Shown here: in pieces, positions 53,524 through 63,306 of the stretch
Layout of the letters: each line of letters opens with the position of its first letter
Position numbering within the stretch: position 1 is the stretch's first letter
Assembly (NCBI RefSeq): GCF_016632365.1
Contig: NZ_JAEPBH010000002.1
Location: 108,979 to 172,978 of the forward strand
Length of the DNA: 64,000 nucleotides
DNA from: Tenebrionibacter intestinalis
GTDB taxonomy: Bacteria > Pseudomonadota > Gammaproteobacteria > Enterobacterales > Enterobacteriaceae
Reading direction: 5' to 3'
Position numbers and translations under genes: made by a program
Notes under the pieces: generated by a model
What the model saw: only the letters and a program-made list of their open reading frames with translations
Databases searched by the model: none
Told to the model about the DNA's origin: nothing

Positions 53524-53843
53524 TGAAAAGAGCAGTGCTGGTTATGGGCTTGCTTGCGCTAAGTTTACCAACGCTGGCAAAAGGCGACCCGCAGGCCGGT
53601 GAAAGCAAAGCGGCGATGTGTGTCGCCTGTCACGGCGCAGAGGGCGTCTCGTCGGTACCGCTGTACCCTTCCATTGCCGGGCAGAGCGAAGCATACCTTT
53701 CCCAGGCGATGCACGCCTATAAAAAGGGTGAGCGCAGCGGTGGTCAGGCTGAGATTATGAAGGCCTATGTTAGCGGTTTATCTGATGAGGATATTGAGAA
53801 TCTCGCGGCCTATTACGCCAGCAAGGGCAACGCTGCCCATTAA
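53523..53843 (+). CDS. Small periplasmic c-type cytochrome (class I)
   Basis: 106-residue protein with an N-terminal signal sequence [21 protein letters not shown] and a single haem site CVACH (Cys33, Cys36, His37). The probable sixth ligand is a Met in the later part, either in QAMHAYK or EIMKAYV. The C-terminal helix [12 protein letters not shown] is typical of cytochrome c553/c4-like domains. Start at ATG 53523, or 53520, since ATGATG overlaps the tilS stop; AGGAG lies just upstream. E. coli K-12 lacks this gene here. Electron partner unknown; maturation would need the Ccm system. Confidence 0.88.
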   Translation: MKRAVLVMGLLALSLPTLAKGDPQAGESKAAMCVACHGAEGVSSVPLYPSIAGQSEAYLSQAMHAYKKGERSGGQAEIMKAYVSGLSDEDIENLAAYYASKGNAAH

Positions 53844-53881
53844 GGCGCAAACAAGGTCGCCGTCGGTTGAGGCCCGCATTA

Positions 53882-54000
53882 TGGACTGACCCCATAAAGT
53901 TGGACGGCTCCTGTCAGGCGGCTTGCCGTATCCCAGGTCGCTTTTAACGCGTACAGAATTACCTTACCGTATGGAAAGTTCGCCCGCTAAAATGGCGAAC
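53882..54000. mobile_element. Possible IS3-family terminus remnant and inverted repeat
   Basis: TGGACTGACCCCATAAAGTT and GGAC (53882-53905) resembles the terminal inverted repeat of IS3-family elements of the IS150 type. No transposase fragment or second end is visible. An inverted repeat GTTCGCC-GGCGAAC lies at about 53978-54000. The whole 53844-54169 spacer has no credible gene; its right half is GC-rich and the 99-codon minus-strand reading at 53959-54258 overlaps rof and looks spurious. Confidence 0.4.
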
Positions 54001-54169
54001 GGCAGTCGCAGGCAAAGGCTGCGCGCCCGGGACGGGAGACAGAATGTTGGGCCGACCGCTTTGCGTTGAGCGTACCGCGAAGCGGCGGAGTCTTTGCGGG
54101 GCAGCGGGCTTCAGTGGCCCTACGCAGCCAGCGTTAAGCCCACAACTGCCCGTTATGTGAATTGTCGTG

Positions 54170-54424
54170 CTATTCGTCGCTAATGATAATGGTGCCAATC
54201 CGGGGGTGGCTGAAACTGTTAATCTTATCCAGGCGAACTTCTCGCTGAACGCCGGCATCTTCGATAATCAGATATTCAATATTTTTACGGGTGATAAGAT
54301 CGCTGGCTTTTGCTTCAAATGCCTCTCCGCTTTTGAGTTCCAGCGTTAACCGCAGATGATGTTGGCAGGCGAGTTCGAGATTGTCATAATCATCGCAATT
54401 GATGGGGTGATACATTTCATTCAT
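54170..54424 (-). CDS. rof: Rho-binding antiterminator Rof
   Basis: 84-residue Sm-like fold protein that binds Rho and inhibits termination (also called YaeO). Conserved segments: [33 protein letters not shown] and [12 protein letters not shown] start at the ATG at 54424 to match E. coli MNDTYQPINC; an ATG at 54430 (MSM) is also possible. It overlaps the end of yaeP by a few bases and is cotranscribed with it. Confidence 0.93.
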   Translation of the reverse strand: MNEMYHPINCDDYDNLELACQHHLRLTLELKSGEAFEAKASDLITRKNIEYLIIEDAGVQREVRLDKINSFSHPRIGTIIISDE

Positions 54425-54617
54425 TGACATAGTCGCTCACCAGTAAATTTGCGGCAGCGCAGGCTGCCTGTTCCCTGACTGATTCTGAAAGCGCTTCGTT
54501 AGACGCTATTTCATTCAGAACCTTTAATACGCAGCCGAGCGCATCCGGGATATAACCCAGCTCGCCGCTGGCGATCTCACTGTAACGACGGCGTATTAAT
54601 TCACAATATTTTTCCAT
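54417..54617 (-). CDS. yaeP: Conserved small protein YaeP
   Basis: 66-residue UPF0253 family protein, [20 protein letters not shown] to [12 protein letters not shown], close to E. coli YaeP throughout. Largely helical, no signal peptide. Start at 54617 gives the family N-terminus; an in-frame extension of five residues is not conserved. Function unknown; pairing with rof is the only hint. Confidence 0.9.
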   Translation of the reverse strand: MEKYCELIRRRYSEIASGELGYIPDALGCVLKVLNEIASNEALSESVREQAACAAANLLVSDYVNE

Positions 54618-54868
54618 ATGCCCTCCTGTCACAGCCCTGACAACAGACTTTTATTCGGGGCGCCGGTTTAAGCCTACGAGGGTTAACCGTGTTTAGCAAG
54701 GCGGCGCCCTTCCCGGGCTGAGCGGTCGCCAGCCCTCTTATGCGTGGACAATATTCTACACGACGGTGTTTATGCCGGATACAGACTAAATGGCGTGATA
54801 TACAGAGGCGATGCAGCAACGTTGCCGGCTTTCCGTTACACTAACGCCTGTTTGTTTCGGAGGGGCCT

Positions 54869-55411
54869 GTGGCATTAAAAGCGACTATCTATAAGGCAGC
54901 GGTTAACGTTGCCGATCTTGATCGTAACCGTTTCCTGGACGCCAACCTGACGCTGGCCTGTCATCCATCGGAAACGCAGCAGCGTATGATGTTGCGCCTG
55001 CTGGCGTGGATACTTTACGCCGATGAGCGGCTGGTTTTTACGCGTGGGCTGTGTGCGGATGAAGAACCGGATCTATGGCTGCGTAACGATCATATGGGAA
55101 TTGAGTGGTGGATTGAACTGGGCCTGCCGGAGGAAAAACGGCTGAAAAAAGCGTGTAGCCAGTCTGCGCAGGTAGCGTTGTTTACTTACAACAGCCGGGC
55201 AGCGCAGGTCTGGCGGCAGCAGAACCAGGCGCTGCTGGCGAAATTTACTAATCTGACTATCTGGAACATTAACGATGAACAGTTGTCACAGTTGAGCGCG
55301 TTGGCAGAGCGCAATATGTCGTTACAGGCAACGTACCAGGATGGCATCCTGTGGCTTTCTGATGCAGAGCGCCATCTGGAACTGCAGTTAGCGGTGTGGC
55401 AGAGCGCGTGA
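54869..55411 (+). CDS. yaeQ: YaeQ family protein
   Basis: 180-residue protein of the YaeQ family, whose structure resembles PD-(D/E)XK nucleases. GTG start, [40 protein letters not shown] and LYNDHM-like [17 protein letters not shown] are conserved. The claim that a homologue suppresses loss of RfaH in haemolysin expression is old and not well supported. Its stop overlaps the arfB start (GTGA). Confidence 0.9.
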   Translation: MALKATIYKAAVNVADLDRNRFLDANLTLACHPSETQQRMMLRLLAWILYADERLVFTRGLCADEEPDLWLRNDHMGIEWWIELGLPEEKRLKKACSQSAQVALFTYNSRAAQVWRQQNQALLAKFTNLTIWNINDEQLSQLSALAERNMSLQATYQDGILWLSDAERHLELQLAVWQSA

Positions 55412-55821
55412 TTGCCATCTCACATAACGTGGCGATTAGCGAAGAGGAAGTTAGCCTTAACGCCATACGTGCGCAGGGGGCGGGGGGGCAACACGTCAAC
55501 AAAACCGCGACGGCTATCCACCTGCGGTTTGATATTTGCGCTTCCAGCCTGCCGCAGGCCTGGAAAGCGCGCCTGCTGGCAGCTCGCCATCACCTGATTA
55601 CGCCGGAAGGTATTGTCGTTATCAAGGCGCAGGAATATCGTAGCCAGGAAATGAACCGTGAGGCGGCGCTGGCACGTCTGGTTACGCTGCTTCGCGAGCT
55701 AACGACGGTTGCTAAAAGCCGTAAAGCCACCCGCCCGACGCGAGCCTCAAAAGAGCGCAGGCTGCACGCTAAAGCGCAAAAATCGGTAACCAAGGCGCTG
55801 CGCGGCCGGGTCCGGGATTAA
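55408..55821 (+). CDS. arfB: Alternative ribosome-rescue factor B (peptidyl-tRNA hydrolase)
   Basis: 137-residue release-factor-like protein (YaeJ) that rescues ribosomes stalled at mRNA 3' ends. The catalytic GGQ is at 26-28 in [20 protein letters not shown], and the basic C-terminal tail that fills the empty mRNA channel is [19 protein letters not shown]. Start at GTG 55408, overlapping the yaeQ stop, gives alignment with E. coli MIVISRHVAI; an upstream ATG would add four residues. Confidence 0.94.
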   Translation: MIAISHNVAISEEEVSLNAIRAQGAGGQHVNKTATAIHLRFDICASSLPQAWKARLLAARHHLITPEGIVVIKAQEYRSQEMNREAALARLVTLLRELTTVAKSRKATRPTRASKERRLHAKAQKSVTKALRGRVRD

Positions 55822-55854
55822 TTAAGTTAACTGTTTATCTGCAAGGAGCTGTCT

Positions 55855-56526
55855 GTGAAAAAACTGATGTTATCTGCGATGGCAGCCGCCGTACTGTTTT
55901 CTCTGTTTGGCTGCCATAACCGTTCCGGCATGGATGAGCGGTTGGTGCCGCTAAAGCCGATGCAGCAAAGTTATCACGGCGTGCTGCCGTGTGCTGATTG
56001 CGAAGGTATTGATGTTTCTCTGTTTCTGGAAAAAGACGGTACCTGGGTGAGCAATATACGTTATATCGGCGGCAAAACGCCGGGCAGCTATGGCAACTAT
56101 GGCACATGGGCGCGTACCGCAGAAAAACTGGTTCTGACAGATAATAAAGGCATGAAAACGTATCTTCTCGCTCGCAACGAAGCGCTGGAAATACTGGATA
56201 ACAGTGGTAAACACATTGATTCACCGTTCAACCATACGCTAAAAGCGACGGATATGCCGTTACCGACGACGCCCATCGCGATGAAAGGAATGTATCGCTA
56301 TATGGCTGATACCGCCACCTTTCAGGATTGTGCGACTGGCCGCACTTTTCTGATGGCAGACAACGCGCAGTTGGAACGCGGCTTTGGCGGTGCGGCTAAA
56401 CCCGTACTGGTGGTGCTAAAAGCGCATTACATCCATATGGAAAACCCCGATACGGGAGCAGCGTTTAAGGCGCTAAAAGCCGATAGCGACGGGCGCTTTA
56501 GCCCCGGCAAAGGCTGCGATGACTAA
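55855..56526 (+). CDS. nlpE: Outer-membrane lipoprotein NlpE, Cpx activator
   Basis: 223-residue lipoprotein that activates the Cpx response on surface adhesion or failed lipoprotein sorting or oxidation. GTG start; lipobox LFGC with Cys20. The conserved CADC (Cys46, Cys49) follows in HGVLPCADCEGIDVSLFLE, and the C-terminal domain has Cys in FQDCATGR and GKGCDD, the likely second disulfide. Thirteen residues shorter than E. coli NlpE. A convergent hairpin separates it from yaeF. Confidence 0.93.
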   Translation: MKKLMLSAMAAAVLFSLFGCHNRSGMDERLVPLKPMQQSYHGVLPCADCEGIDVSLFLEKDGTWVSNIRYIGGKTPGSYGNYGTWARTAEKLVLTDNKGMKTYLLARNEALEILDNSGKHIDSPFNHTLKATDMPLPTTPIAMKGMYRYMADTATFQDCATGRTFLMADNAQLERGFGGAAKPVLVVLKAHYIHMENPDTGAAFKALKADSDGRFSPGKGCDD

Positions 56527-56543
56527 TTTTTACCCGCAGTCCT

Positions 56544-56566
56544 GGCCGCTGCGTTGCTCAGCGGCC
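56544..56566. terminator. Convergent hairpin between nlpE and yaeF
   Basis: GGCCGCTG, 7-nt loop, CAGCGGCC: perfect 8-bp stem in the 31-bp convergent gap, reaching into the last codons of yaeF. No U tract. Confidence 0.45.
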
Positions 56567-57343
56567 GAGCCGCGCCAGCTTTCTTGCCTTTAAATAAATC
56601 CCCTGCTTGAGGTGTCCTACGTAAATCAGCGATTGCTCGGGGGCCAGCGATGCCACATCGCCAACGCGCATATGCATTAGATCAGACGGGCTGACCCAGC
56701 TTGATTCCCCATGGGTTAGCGGGCGTCCGGCGCTGGCATAAGCGGCGGTAACAAACTCAGAGCAAAAGTAGCTGTTCTTTGTCTGTCCGTTTACTGTACT
56801 GAGCTGCGCGCTGGCCAGCCCCTGTATGCACTGTTGGCGAAAATCGCGTGAGAAAGGGTTTAGCGAGCAAAGCTGTTTTGTCAGCATAAACGGCACCATC
56901 TCAGCAATGCCGCCATAGTTATAGCGGCTGCCGTTTTTACTATGGGCGAAGCGCGTAATGGACTGCGCCTGCTCCGGGGTAAGGTCCGCCAGCCGTAGAG
57001 CAAAAAGCTTATCGCTATGGCGAAGCACATCGTCGAGCGTTACGATCTGTACGCCATCGCCAACCGCTTCTGCGACCTGCCCATCTCCAATGTAAACCGC
57101 GACATGGCTGACTGACGAGGTGCTGAACAGCCGGATGCCCAGCGAAGTTAGCCCGAGCGAAGAAGAAAACAGCAAATCGCCGGCAAGCAACTGCTCAGGC
57201 GCGATATCGCGCAGCGTATTGCCGGGCGCTGAACTTTGGCGCTGTAGGCTGAGCGTTAGCTTTTGTGTTTCAGGAGAAGGGCCGATATCCATAGTACAGC
57301 CGACCAGAACGGGCAGGAATGCCAGAGAGAATCTGAATGCCAT
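56558..57343 (-). CDS. yaeF: YaeF family permuted papain-like lipoprotein
   Basis: 261-residue lipoprotein with lipobox LVGC (Cys16). It belongs to the YaeF/YiiX group of circularly permuted papain-fold (NlpC/P60-like) enzymes: the His of SVSHVAVYIGDG precedes the Cys of NSYFCSEFVTAAYASAG in sequence, the reverse of classical papain order. Substrate unknown; the family is thought to cut amide bonds in the envelope. It starts at 57343, 61 bp from the proS stop, and points toward nlpE. Confidence 0.88.
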   Translation of the reverse strand: MAFRFSLAFLPVLVGCTMDIGPSPETQKLTLSLQRQSSAPGNTLRDIAPEQLLAGDLLFSSSLGLTSLGIRLFSTSSVSHVAVYIGDGQVAEAVGDGVQIVTLDDVLRHSDKLFALRLADLTPEQAQSITRFAHSKNGSRYNYGGIAEMVPFMLTKQLCSLNPFSRDFRQQCIQGLASAQLSTVNGQTKNSYFCSEFVTAAYASAGRPLTHGESSWVSPSDLMHMRVGDVASLAPEQSLIYVGHLKQGIYLKARKLARLGR

Positions 57344-57372
57344 AAGACACGCCTTTGTCTCAGATAAAGCAA

Positions 57373-57393
57373 CGCCCCGTGAGAAACGGGGCG
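57373..57393 (-). terminator. Terminator of proS
   Basis: On the minus strand CGCCCCGT, TTCTC, ACGGGGCG, then TTGCTTT, 10 bp after the proS stop. Confidence 0.8.
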
Positions 57394-57403
57394 CCGTAAC
57401 GTT

Positions 57404-59122
57404 TTACTTTTTAATTTTCGCTAACAGGTAATCAACGATATCGCCGGTTTTGATCAACTGTTTTTCACCTTCGCGACGGTGCTTATATTCAATATCATCG
57501 TTATCAAGGTTGCGATCGCCCAGCACGATAGTGTGAGGGATACCAATCAGCTCCATATCCGCAAACATTACGCCCGGTCGTTCTTTGCGATCGTCCAGCA
57601 GCACGTCGATGCCGTGGGCGCGCAGTTCGCTGTACAACTGTTCCGCCAGATCCTTCACGCGGAAGGATTTATGCATATTCATTGGCAGTATCGCCACCTG
57701 AAAAGGCGCGATAGCGTCCGGCCAGATGATACCACGTTCGTCGTGATGCTGTTCGATAGCGGCGGCGACGACGCGAGTAACGCCAATGCCGTAGCAGCCC
57801 ATCTTCAACGTGACGTTGCGGCCATCCTCGCCCTGCACCGACGCCTTCATCGCTTCAGAGTATTTGGTGCCGAGCTGGAAAATATGGCCCACTTCGATAC
57901 CGCGTCGAATCATAAGCGTGCCTTTACCGTCCGGGCTGGCATCGCCTACTACGACGTTGCGAATATCCGCCACCTGCGGCAGCGCGACGTCGCGTTCCCA
58001 ATTGATACCGAAGAAATGTTTGCCGTCGATATTAGCGCCAGCGCTAAAATCGCTCATGACCGCCACGCTGCGGTCAATGACCATTGGCACAGGTAGGTTA
58101 ACAGGGCCAAGGGATCCCGGGCCGGCATTGATCACAGCGCGGATTTCAGCCTCGGTTGCAAAGGTGAGCGGGCTGGCGACCTGGGCCAGCTTTTCAGCCT
58201 TTACCTCGTTGAGTTCATGATCGCCGCGCACCAGCAGAGCAACCAGTGGGGTTTCGCAGCCTTCTTCCGCTTTCACCAGCAGGGTTTTCACGGTTTTTTC
58301 AACAGGCAGATTGTGTTGCTCAACCAGCTCGGCAATGGTTTTAGCATTCGGCGTATCGACCAGCGTCATCGCCTGCGTCGCAGGGGCGCGCGGCGTTGAC
58401 GGCGCGACGGCTTCGGCCAGCTCGATATTGGCTGCGTAATCGGATTGAGTAGAGAAGATAATATCGTCTTCGCCGCTCTGCGCCAGCACCTGGAATTCAT
58501 GCGAGGCGCTGCCGCCGATGGAGCCTGTGTCGGCCTGCACGGCACGGAAGTCCAGCCCGATGCGGGTAAAAATCTGGCTATAGGCCCCGTACATCCTGTC
58601 ATAAGTTTCCTGCAAGGATGCCTGAGACGTATGGAAAGAATAAGCATCCTTCATGATGAATTCGCGTGAGCGCATTACGCCGAAGCGCGGGCGTACTTCA
58701 TCGCGGAATTTTGTCTGAATCTGGAAAAAGTTTAGCGGTAGCTGTTTATAAGAACTCAGCTCATTGCGAATCAGATCGGTGATGACTTCTTCATGCGTAG
58801 GGCCAAGCACGAACGGGCGTTCGCCGCGGTCAACAAACCGCAGCAGTTCCGGGCCATACTGCTCCCAGCGCCCGCTTTCCTGCCACAGATCGGCTGGCTG
58901 TACAACTGGCATGGATACCTCAATGGCCCCGGCGTTATTCATTTCTTCACGCACGATATTTTCGACTTTTTTCAGGACGCGCAGGCCGGTCGGCAGCCAG
59001 GTATATAACCCGGAGGCCAGCTTGCGAATCATCCCGGCGCGCAGCATCAACTGGTGGCTGATGACTTCGGCGTCGGCGGGCGTCTCCTTGAGTGTGGAGA
59101 GCATGTATTGGCTAGTACGCAT
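57404..59122 (-). CDS. proS: Prolyl-tRNA synthetase
   Basis: 572-residue class II synthetase of bacterial type, with an inserted editing domain (about 220-400, INS/YbaK-like) that clears Ala-tRNA-Pro. Motif 1 region [20 protein letters not shown], motif 2 [21 protein letters not shown] and motif 3 [14 protein letters not shown] are visible. Starts [20 protein letters not shown]. Same length as E. coli. It runs leftward after trmO with a 190-bp spacer that holds a GGCGGG-CCCGCC hairpin at 59233-59249. Confidence 0.97.
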   Translation of the reverse strand: MRTSQYMLSTLKETPADAEVISHQLMLRAGMIRKLASGLYTWLPTGLRVLKKVENIVREEMNNAGAIEVSMPVVQPADLWQESGRWEQYGPELLRFVDRGERPFVLGPTHEEVITDLIRNELSSYKQLPLNFFQIQTKFRDEVRPRFGVMRSREFIMKDAYSFHTSQASLQETYDRMYGAYSQIFTRIGLDFRAVQADTGSIGGSASHEFQVLAQSGEDDIIFSTQSDYAANIELAEAVAPSTPRAPATQAMTLVDTPNAKTIAELVEQHNLPVEKTVKTLLVKAEEGCETPLVALLVRGDHELNEVKAEKLAQVASPLTFATEAEIRAVINAGPGSLGPVNLPVPMVIDRSVAVMSDFSAGANIDGKHFFGINWERDVALPQVADIRNVVVGDASPDGKGTLMIRRGIEVGHIFQLGTKYSEAMKASVQGEDGRNVTLKMGCYGIGVTRVVAAAIEQHHDERGIIWPDAIAPFQVAILPMNMHKSFRVKDLAEQLYSELRAHGIDVLLDDRKERPGVMFADMELIGIPHTIVLGDRNLDNDDIEYKHRREGEKQLIKTGDIVDYLLAKIKK

Positions 59123-59312
59123 GTTTTAAGGTTCCATATGAACAGTCTGAGACAGGCTCAGAGCAAGCCTGGTACAAAAATTAAATCTTCATTTTTCGGC
59201 AATGGTAACGCTGGCGACCCGGACGGCATTACCGGCGGGTTTCCCGCCGCGCAAATGAACTGTGACGTAGTTTACCAGCGTGGCGAAGTTGCCAAAAGCG
59301 AACATATGGAAA

Positions 59313-60020
59313 TTAACGCGGCTGCAGCGCAAAGACCTCGAAGCCTTGCTCGTTAACGCGCCAGCGCACGTTAAAATCCATTAGCCAGACGGCATAATCC
59401 CGGCCTTTATTTTCGCCCTTGCGATAGGCAGGACGCGGATCCTGAGACAGCACTTCAATAATGAAGGTTTTCAGGCTGGGGTAACGCGTCGCCAGAGCGC
59501 TGAGCTGTTGTTCGGCGTCGGGGGTAAAACTGACATGTATTGCCGCTTCGGGCGCTTGCTGCGCATAGCCGGCGCGCGCATCCGGCAGCGCTTCGGCAAA
59601 CGGCAAATAGGGTTTAATGTCAATAACCGGCGTGCCGTCCACCAGATCCAGACTACCCAGCTGTAATATGATGCGATCCTTACGGTATTCAATACCTTTT
59701 AGCTCAACCAGCGACATACCGACTGGATTAGGGCGGAACGTGGAGCGGGTGGCGAAAACACCCATGCGCGTGTTGCCCCCGAGACGGGGCGGGCGCACAG
59801 TGGGGCTTGCGCCTTTATCCATTGTTTGGTGAAAAATAAACAGGATCCAGAGGTGGCTAAAGCCTTCAAGACCGCGTACAGCATCTGGCTGATGCCAGGG
59901 GGAAAGCAGATGAAGCTCGCCGCCGCCGCTTTTTACCAGCCCTGGCTGGCGCGGTACGGCAAACTTCTCTTTATACGGTGAATGAATAACGCCGATTTGT
60001 TCGAAACGGTATTTGGTCAT
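59313..60020 (-). CDS. trmO: tRNA-Thr (GGU) m(6)t(6)A37 methyltransferase TrmO
   Basis: 235-residue protein (YaeB, earlier TsaA) that N6-methylates t6A37 of tRNA-Thr using SAM. The beta-barrel family motif is FAVPRQPGLV and RPPRLGGNTRMGVFATRSTF, with RPNPVGMSLVELKGI. Start at ATG 60020 fits family MxxFxFEQIG and overlaps the rcsF stop (ATGA), so rcsF-trmO are coupled. A longer reading from 60053 extends into rcsF and is not conserved. Confidence 0.95.
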   Translation of the reverse strand: MTKYRFEQIGVIHSPYKEKFAVPRQPGLVKSGGGELHLLSPWHQPDAVRGLEGFSHLWILFIFHQTMDKGASPTVRPPRLGGNTRMGVFATRSTFRPNPVGMSLVELKGIEYRKDRIILQLGSLDLVDGTPVIDIKPYLPFAEALPDARAGYAQQAPEAAIHVSFTPDAEQQLSALATRYPSLKTFIIEVLSQDPRPAYRKGENKGRDYAVWLMDFNVRWRVNEQGFEVFALQPR

Positions 60021-60421
60021 TGCGCAGTAACTTTTAGCGCAGAGCCCACGCATACGGCCTGGCGATAACAGCCCGGCGCGCCGGTGATAATTTCGCAGCT
60101 ATGTTGTAGCACGGCGTTCGCTTTCATTTTTGATGCGTTAATCTGCATTCGTTTACGTGCGGTTGCGATGTTAGGCGGCGAGTCCTGGCTGCTGCTCTGA
60201 CAGGCTTCGCCCGTGACTTCCCCTAAATCGCGAAACGGTTTTCCCACTAATGCTTCAGCTTTGGTATAAATTTTTACCGGTGCGGGGCGCGGCGCTTTCG
60301 GGCGAACAGGCTCTGGCTTAACGGGGGGCGCGGTGCTTTCAACAGGTTCCACGGGAGATCTGTTTAGCAGTGTACATCCGCTTAGCGTGAGTGCTAATAG
60401 ACAGATCGGTAAAGCACGCAT
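60017..60421 (-). CDS. rcsF: Outer-membrane lipoprotein RcsF, Rcs phosphorelay sensor
   Basis: 134-residue lipoprotein, lipobox LSGC with Cys16, a Pro-rich linker (about 30-50) and a compact domain whose four cysteines fall at 74, 109, 118 and 124, the E. coli positions that form the two nonconsecutive disulfides. RcsF threads through outer-membrane proteins assembled by BamA and signals envelope damage to IgaA and RcsC. Overlaps trmO by 4 bp. Confidence 0.96.
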   Translation of the reverse strand: MRALPICLLALTLSGCTLLNRSPVEPVESTAPPVKPEPVRPKAPRPAPVKIYTKAEALVGKPFRDLGEVTGEACQSSSQDSPPNIATARKRMQINASKMKANAVLQHSCEIITGAPGCYRQAVCVGSALKVTAQ

Positions 60422-60483
60422 AATTTTTCCTCAATGAATAATCAAACGGCGTTTATTGAATCAATCTATGGCCTAAATAACAA

Positions 60484-60501
60484 GACGGGCAGCGGCCCGT
60501 C
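60484..60501 (-). terminator. Terminator of metNIQ
   Basis: GACGGGC, loop, GCCCGTC; on the minus strand followed by TTGTTATTT. About 35 bp after the metQ stop. On the plus strand the hairpin is followed by a T run, so it may also act there. Confidence 0.6.
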
Positions 60502-60535
60502 CTGAATTTTTTGTGTAAAAAGTGTGAAAACCCCG

Positions 60536-61351
60536 TTACCACCCCCTGACGGCGCCGCCGTTGAAGATTTTATCGGCCGCATTCGCCACGTCGTCAGATT
60601 GATAGGCCTGTACAAATTTCTTCACGTTTTCCGCATCCTTGTCGTCTTCGCGCGCAACGATAAGATTAACGTACGGCGAATTTTTATCTTCAACAAAGAT
60701 GCCGTCTTTCGCTGGCGTCAGGTTGATTTGGCTTGCGTAAGTGGTGTTGATCACGGCCAGCGCGATTTGCGCGTCGTCCAGAGAGCGCGGTAGCTGTGGC
60801 GCTTCCAGCTCAACCAGCTTCAGGTTTTTGGGGTTTTCGGTCACATCCAGCACGGTTGGCAACAGGCCAATGCCGTCTTTTAATTTAATCAGCCCTACAT
60901 GCTGTAATAACAGCAAAGAGCGACCAAGGTTGGTCGGATCGTTGGGAATAGCGACCTGAGAGCCTGGCTGGAGTTCGTCCAGCGATTTAATTTTTTTGGA
61001 ATAGCCGGCAATAGGGTAGACAAACGTGTTGCCGACCGGCACCAGTTTATATCCACGATCTTTAATTTGCTGATCCAGATAGGGTTTATGCTGGAAGGCG
61101 TTAACATCGATATCGCCTTTGCTCAGCGCTTCGTTTGGCAGCACATAATCGTTAAACGTCACCAGTTCAACATCCAGACCATATTTCTCTTTTGCCACTT
61201 TCTGCGCTACTTCCGCAACCTGCTGCTCTGCGCCAACGATAACGCCGACTTTGATATGGTTTGGATCTTTTTCTTCCTGCCCGCAGCCTGCCAGCGCCAG
61301 GGAGCCAAGCAGCGCGCCGATTGCCGCAACAGTTTTAAACTTAATAGCCAT
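60536..61351 (-). CDS. metQ: Methionine-binding lipoprotein MetQ
   Basis: 271-residue binding protein of the MetNIQ importer for D- and L-methionine. Start at ATG 61351 reads MAIKFKTVAAIGALLGSLAL with lipobox and Cys23 in LAGCGQE. HIKVGVIVGAEQQVAEVAQ, VNAFQHKPYLDQQIKDRGYK and IPNDPTNLGRSLLLLQ are conserved. An upstream in-frame reading is not. It is the third gene of metNIQ, and ends FNGGAVRGW. Confidence 0.96.
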   Translation of the reverse strand: MAIKFKTVAAIGALLGSLALAGCGQEEKDPNHIKVGVIVGAEQQVAEVAQKVAKEKYGLDVELVTFNDYVLPNEALSKGDIDVNAFQHKPYLDQQIKDRGYKLVPVGNTFVYPIAGYSKKIKSLDELQPGSQVAIPNDPTNLGRSLLLLQHVGLIKLKDGIGLLPTVLDVTENPKNLKLVELEAPQLPRSLDDAQIALAVINTTYASQINLTPAKDGIFVEDKNSPYVNLIVAREDDKDAENVKKFVQAYQSDDVANAADKIFNGGAVRGW

Positions 61352-61446
61352 AACCCTTCCTTCTGTATGAGTCGAATACGAAATCCTCACGCTGCGTTAG
61401 TTGCCGCGCGCGGTGCGCGCGGCCCGAAACGGTGAGGAAAGTGGTG

Positions 61447-62100
61447 TTATTTACGCGTAACGGCCCGAACGATGCTGTCACCGCAGAACTGAATCAGATA
61501 GACCAGCACAACCAGCAGCACCAGTACTGTGTTCATGACTGTCGCGTTGTAGCCGATATATCCGTACTGATAGCCAATCTGCCCCAAACCGCCAGCGCCT
61601 ACGGCGCCGCCCATAGCAGAATAGCCTACAAGCGTGATAAGCGTAATGGTTGCGGCATTTACAAGCCCCGGCAGCGCTTCCGGCAGCAGCACCTTGCGAA
61701 TAATTTGCAGCGGTGTGGCGCCCATCGCGCGGGATGCTTCAATCAGACCTGATGGAATTTCCAGCAGCGCGTTTTCCACCATGCGTGCGATAAACGGCGC
61801 GGCGCCGACGGTCAGCGGGACAATCGCCGCCTGTAGCCCGATAGAGGTGCCGACAATGGCGCGCGTGAAGGGAATCATCCATACCAGCAAAATAATGAAG
61901 GGGATGGAGCGAAAAATATTGACCAGCGCTGACGTCAGGCGATAAAACGCCACGTTTTGTACGATCTGCCCTGGACGAGTGATATAGAGTAATACGCCAA
62001 CCGGCAGGCCAATCACAAATCCAAAAAAGCCGGAGACAAAGGTCATTGCCAGCGTTTCCCAGATGCCGCGAACCAGTAACCACATCATTGCCTCAGACAT
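61447..62100 (-). CDS. metI: Methionine ABC transporter permease MetI
   Basis: 217-residue inner-membrane permease with about five hydrophobic segments and the coupling-helix EAA motif in [20 protein letters not shown]. Starts [19 protein letters not shown]; overlaps the metN stop by 8 bp, implying coupled translation. Same length as E. coli MetI. Confidence 0.96.
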   Translation of the reverse strand: MSEAMMWLLVRGIWETLAMTFVSGFFGFVIGLPVGVLLYITRPGQIVQNVAFYRLTSALVNIFRSIPFIILLVWMIPFTRAIVGTSIGLQAAIVPLTVGAAPFIARMVENALLEIPSGLIEASRAMGATPLQIIRKVLLPEALPGLVNAATITLITLVGYSAMGGAVGAGGLGQIGYQYGYIGYNATVMNTVLVLLVVLVYLIQFCGDSIVRAVTRK

Positions 62101-63124
62101 AACCCAGCACCTCTACTTTTACGTGATGCTGCTGCAGGTATGCGATGGCAGCCTGTGTATTTTCTTTATCGCCGTGTACTTCTGCCAGCATAATGCCGAA
62201 TTTAACGCCGCCGGCGTAATCCATCTGCGCGCTAATGATGTTGTTGTTAACATTAAAGCGGCGCGCGGTTTCCGACAGCAATGGCGCATCCACCGACTGG
62301 CCGGTGAACTCCAGACGCATTAATGGCACCGAGTCTGTCCTGGGGTCAGGGCTTAGCCGCCTGGCGTAGTCTTCCGGAATATCCAGATGCAGCGTTGACT
62401 GAATAAACTGCTGCGCCAGCGGCGTTTTTGGATGAGAGAACACTTCGCTGACGGTGTCCTGCTCAATGAGCTCGCCGTTGCTGATTACCGCTACGCAATC
62501 GCAGATGCGTTTTACAACGTCCATTTCATGAGTAATGAGCAAAATTGTCAGGCCAAGCCGGCGGTTAATGTCTTTGAGCAGCTCCAGAATGGCGCGCGTG
62601 GTCGCCGGATCCAGCGCGCTGGTCGCTTCATCGCATAGCAAAACTTTGGGGCTACTGGCCAGCGCGCGGGCGATAGCGACGCGCTGCTTCTGCCCTCCCG
62701 ACAGGTTGGCAGGGTAGGCGTCATGTTTATCTGACAGGCCGACAAGTTCGAGTAGCTCGCTAACGCGGCGTTTGATTTCAGCGCGCGGCGTATTGTCAAG
62801 CTCCAGCGGCAGCGCCACGTTGCCGAAAACGGTACGCGATGAAAGTAAATTAAAATGCTGGAATATCATGCCTATCTGGCGGCGGGCTTTGGTTAGCTGT
62901 GCTTCACTCAGGGTAGTCAGATCCAGGCCATCGACAAGCACGCTGCCCTGCGTTGGGCGCTCCAGCAGGTTAACGCAGCGGATAAGCGTGCTTTTACCTG
63001 CGCCGGAGGCGCCAATAACGCCATAAATCTGCCCGGCAGGAACGTGCAGGCTGACGTTGTTCAATGCCTGGATCGTGCGATTGCCCTGCTGGAACACCTT
63101 AGTGATTCTGGAAAGTTTAATCAT
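62093..63124 (-). CDS. metN: Methionine ABC transporter ATP-binding protein MetN
   Basis: 343-residue ATPase. Walker A GASGAGKS at 38-45, signature LSGGQKQR, Walker [14 protein letters not shown] and switch His in [11 protein letters not shown]-terminal regulatory NIL/C2 domain (about 265-343) binds methionine and causes transinhibition in E. coli MetN. First gene of the operon, repressed by MetJ through the site upstream. Confidence 0.97.
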   Translation of the reverse strand: MIKLSRITKVFQQGNRTIQALNNVSLHVPAGQIYGVIGASGAGKSTLIRCVNLLERPTQGSVLVDGLDLTTLSEAQLTKARRQIGMIFQHFNLLSSRTVFGNVALPLELDNTPRAEIKRRVSELLELVGLSDKHDAYPANLSGGQKQRVAIARALASSPKVLLCDEATSALDPATTRAILELLKDINRRLGLTILLITHEMDVVKRICDCVAVISNGELIEQDTVSEVFSHPKTPLAQQFIQSTLHLDIPEDYARRLSPDPRTDSVPLMRLEFTGQSVDAPLLSETARRFNVNNNIISAQMDYAGGVKFGIMLAEVHGDKENTQAAIAYLQQHHVKVEVLGYV

Positions 63125-63199
63125 CAGATTATTTTTATCTTATAAAGAGTTAGCCGTGGCATGGTGTTGTGCCGCGTATAGCATGTTCGTAATGGAAAT

Positions 63200-63223
63200 G
63201 GATGTTAAGGCATCCAGACGTCT
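63200..63223 (-). promoter_or_regulatory. MetJ operator upstream of metN
   Basis: A perfect met box AGACGTCT at 63216-63223 is preceded by GGATGTTAAGGCATCC, which gives two more degenerate 8-bp boxes in tandem (about 63200-63215). MetJ with SAM binds tandem boxes; metNIQ is a known MetJ target. It also lies about 85 bp upstream of gmhB on the other strand. Confidence 0.8.
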
Positions 63224-63306
63224 AAATCAATCAGAGTGTGATAGCCACGTTCGGCTATCAGGGCTATGATGTGCGCCAGTCAGTCTATGCCAAACAGGAG
63301 CTACCG

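Noticed and set aside
53959..54258. 99-codon minus-strand reading frame downstream of and overlapping rof
   Set aside because: Starts inside rof in another frame, is low-complexity Pro/Arg/Ser-rich and has no ribosome site.
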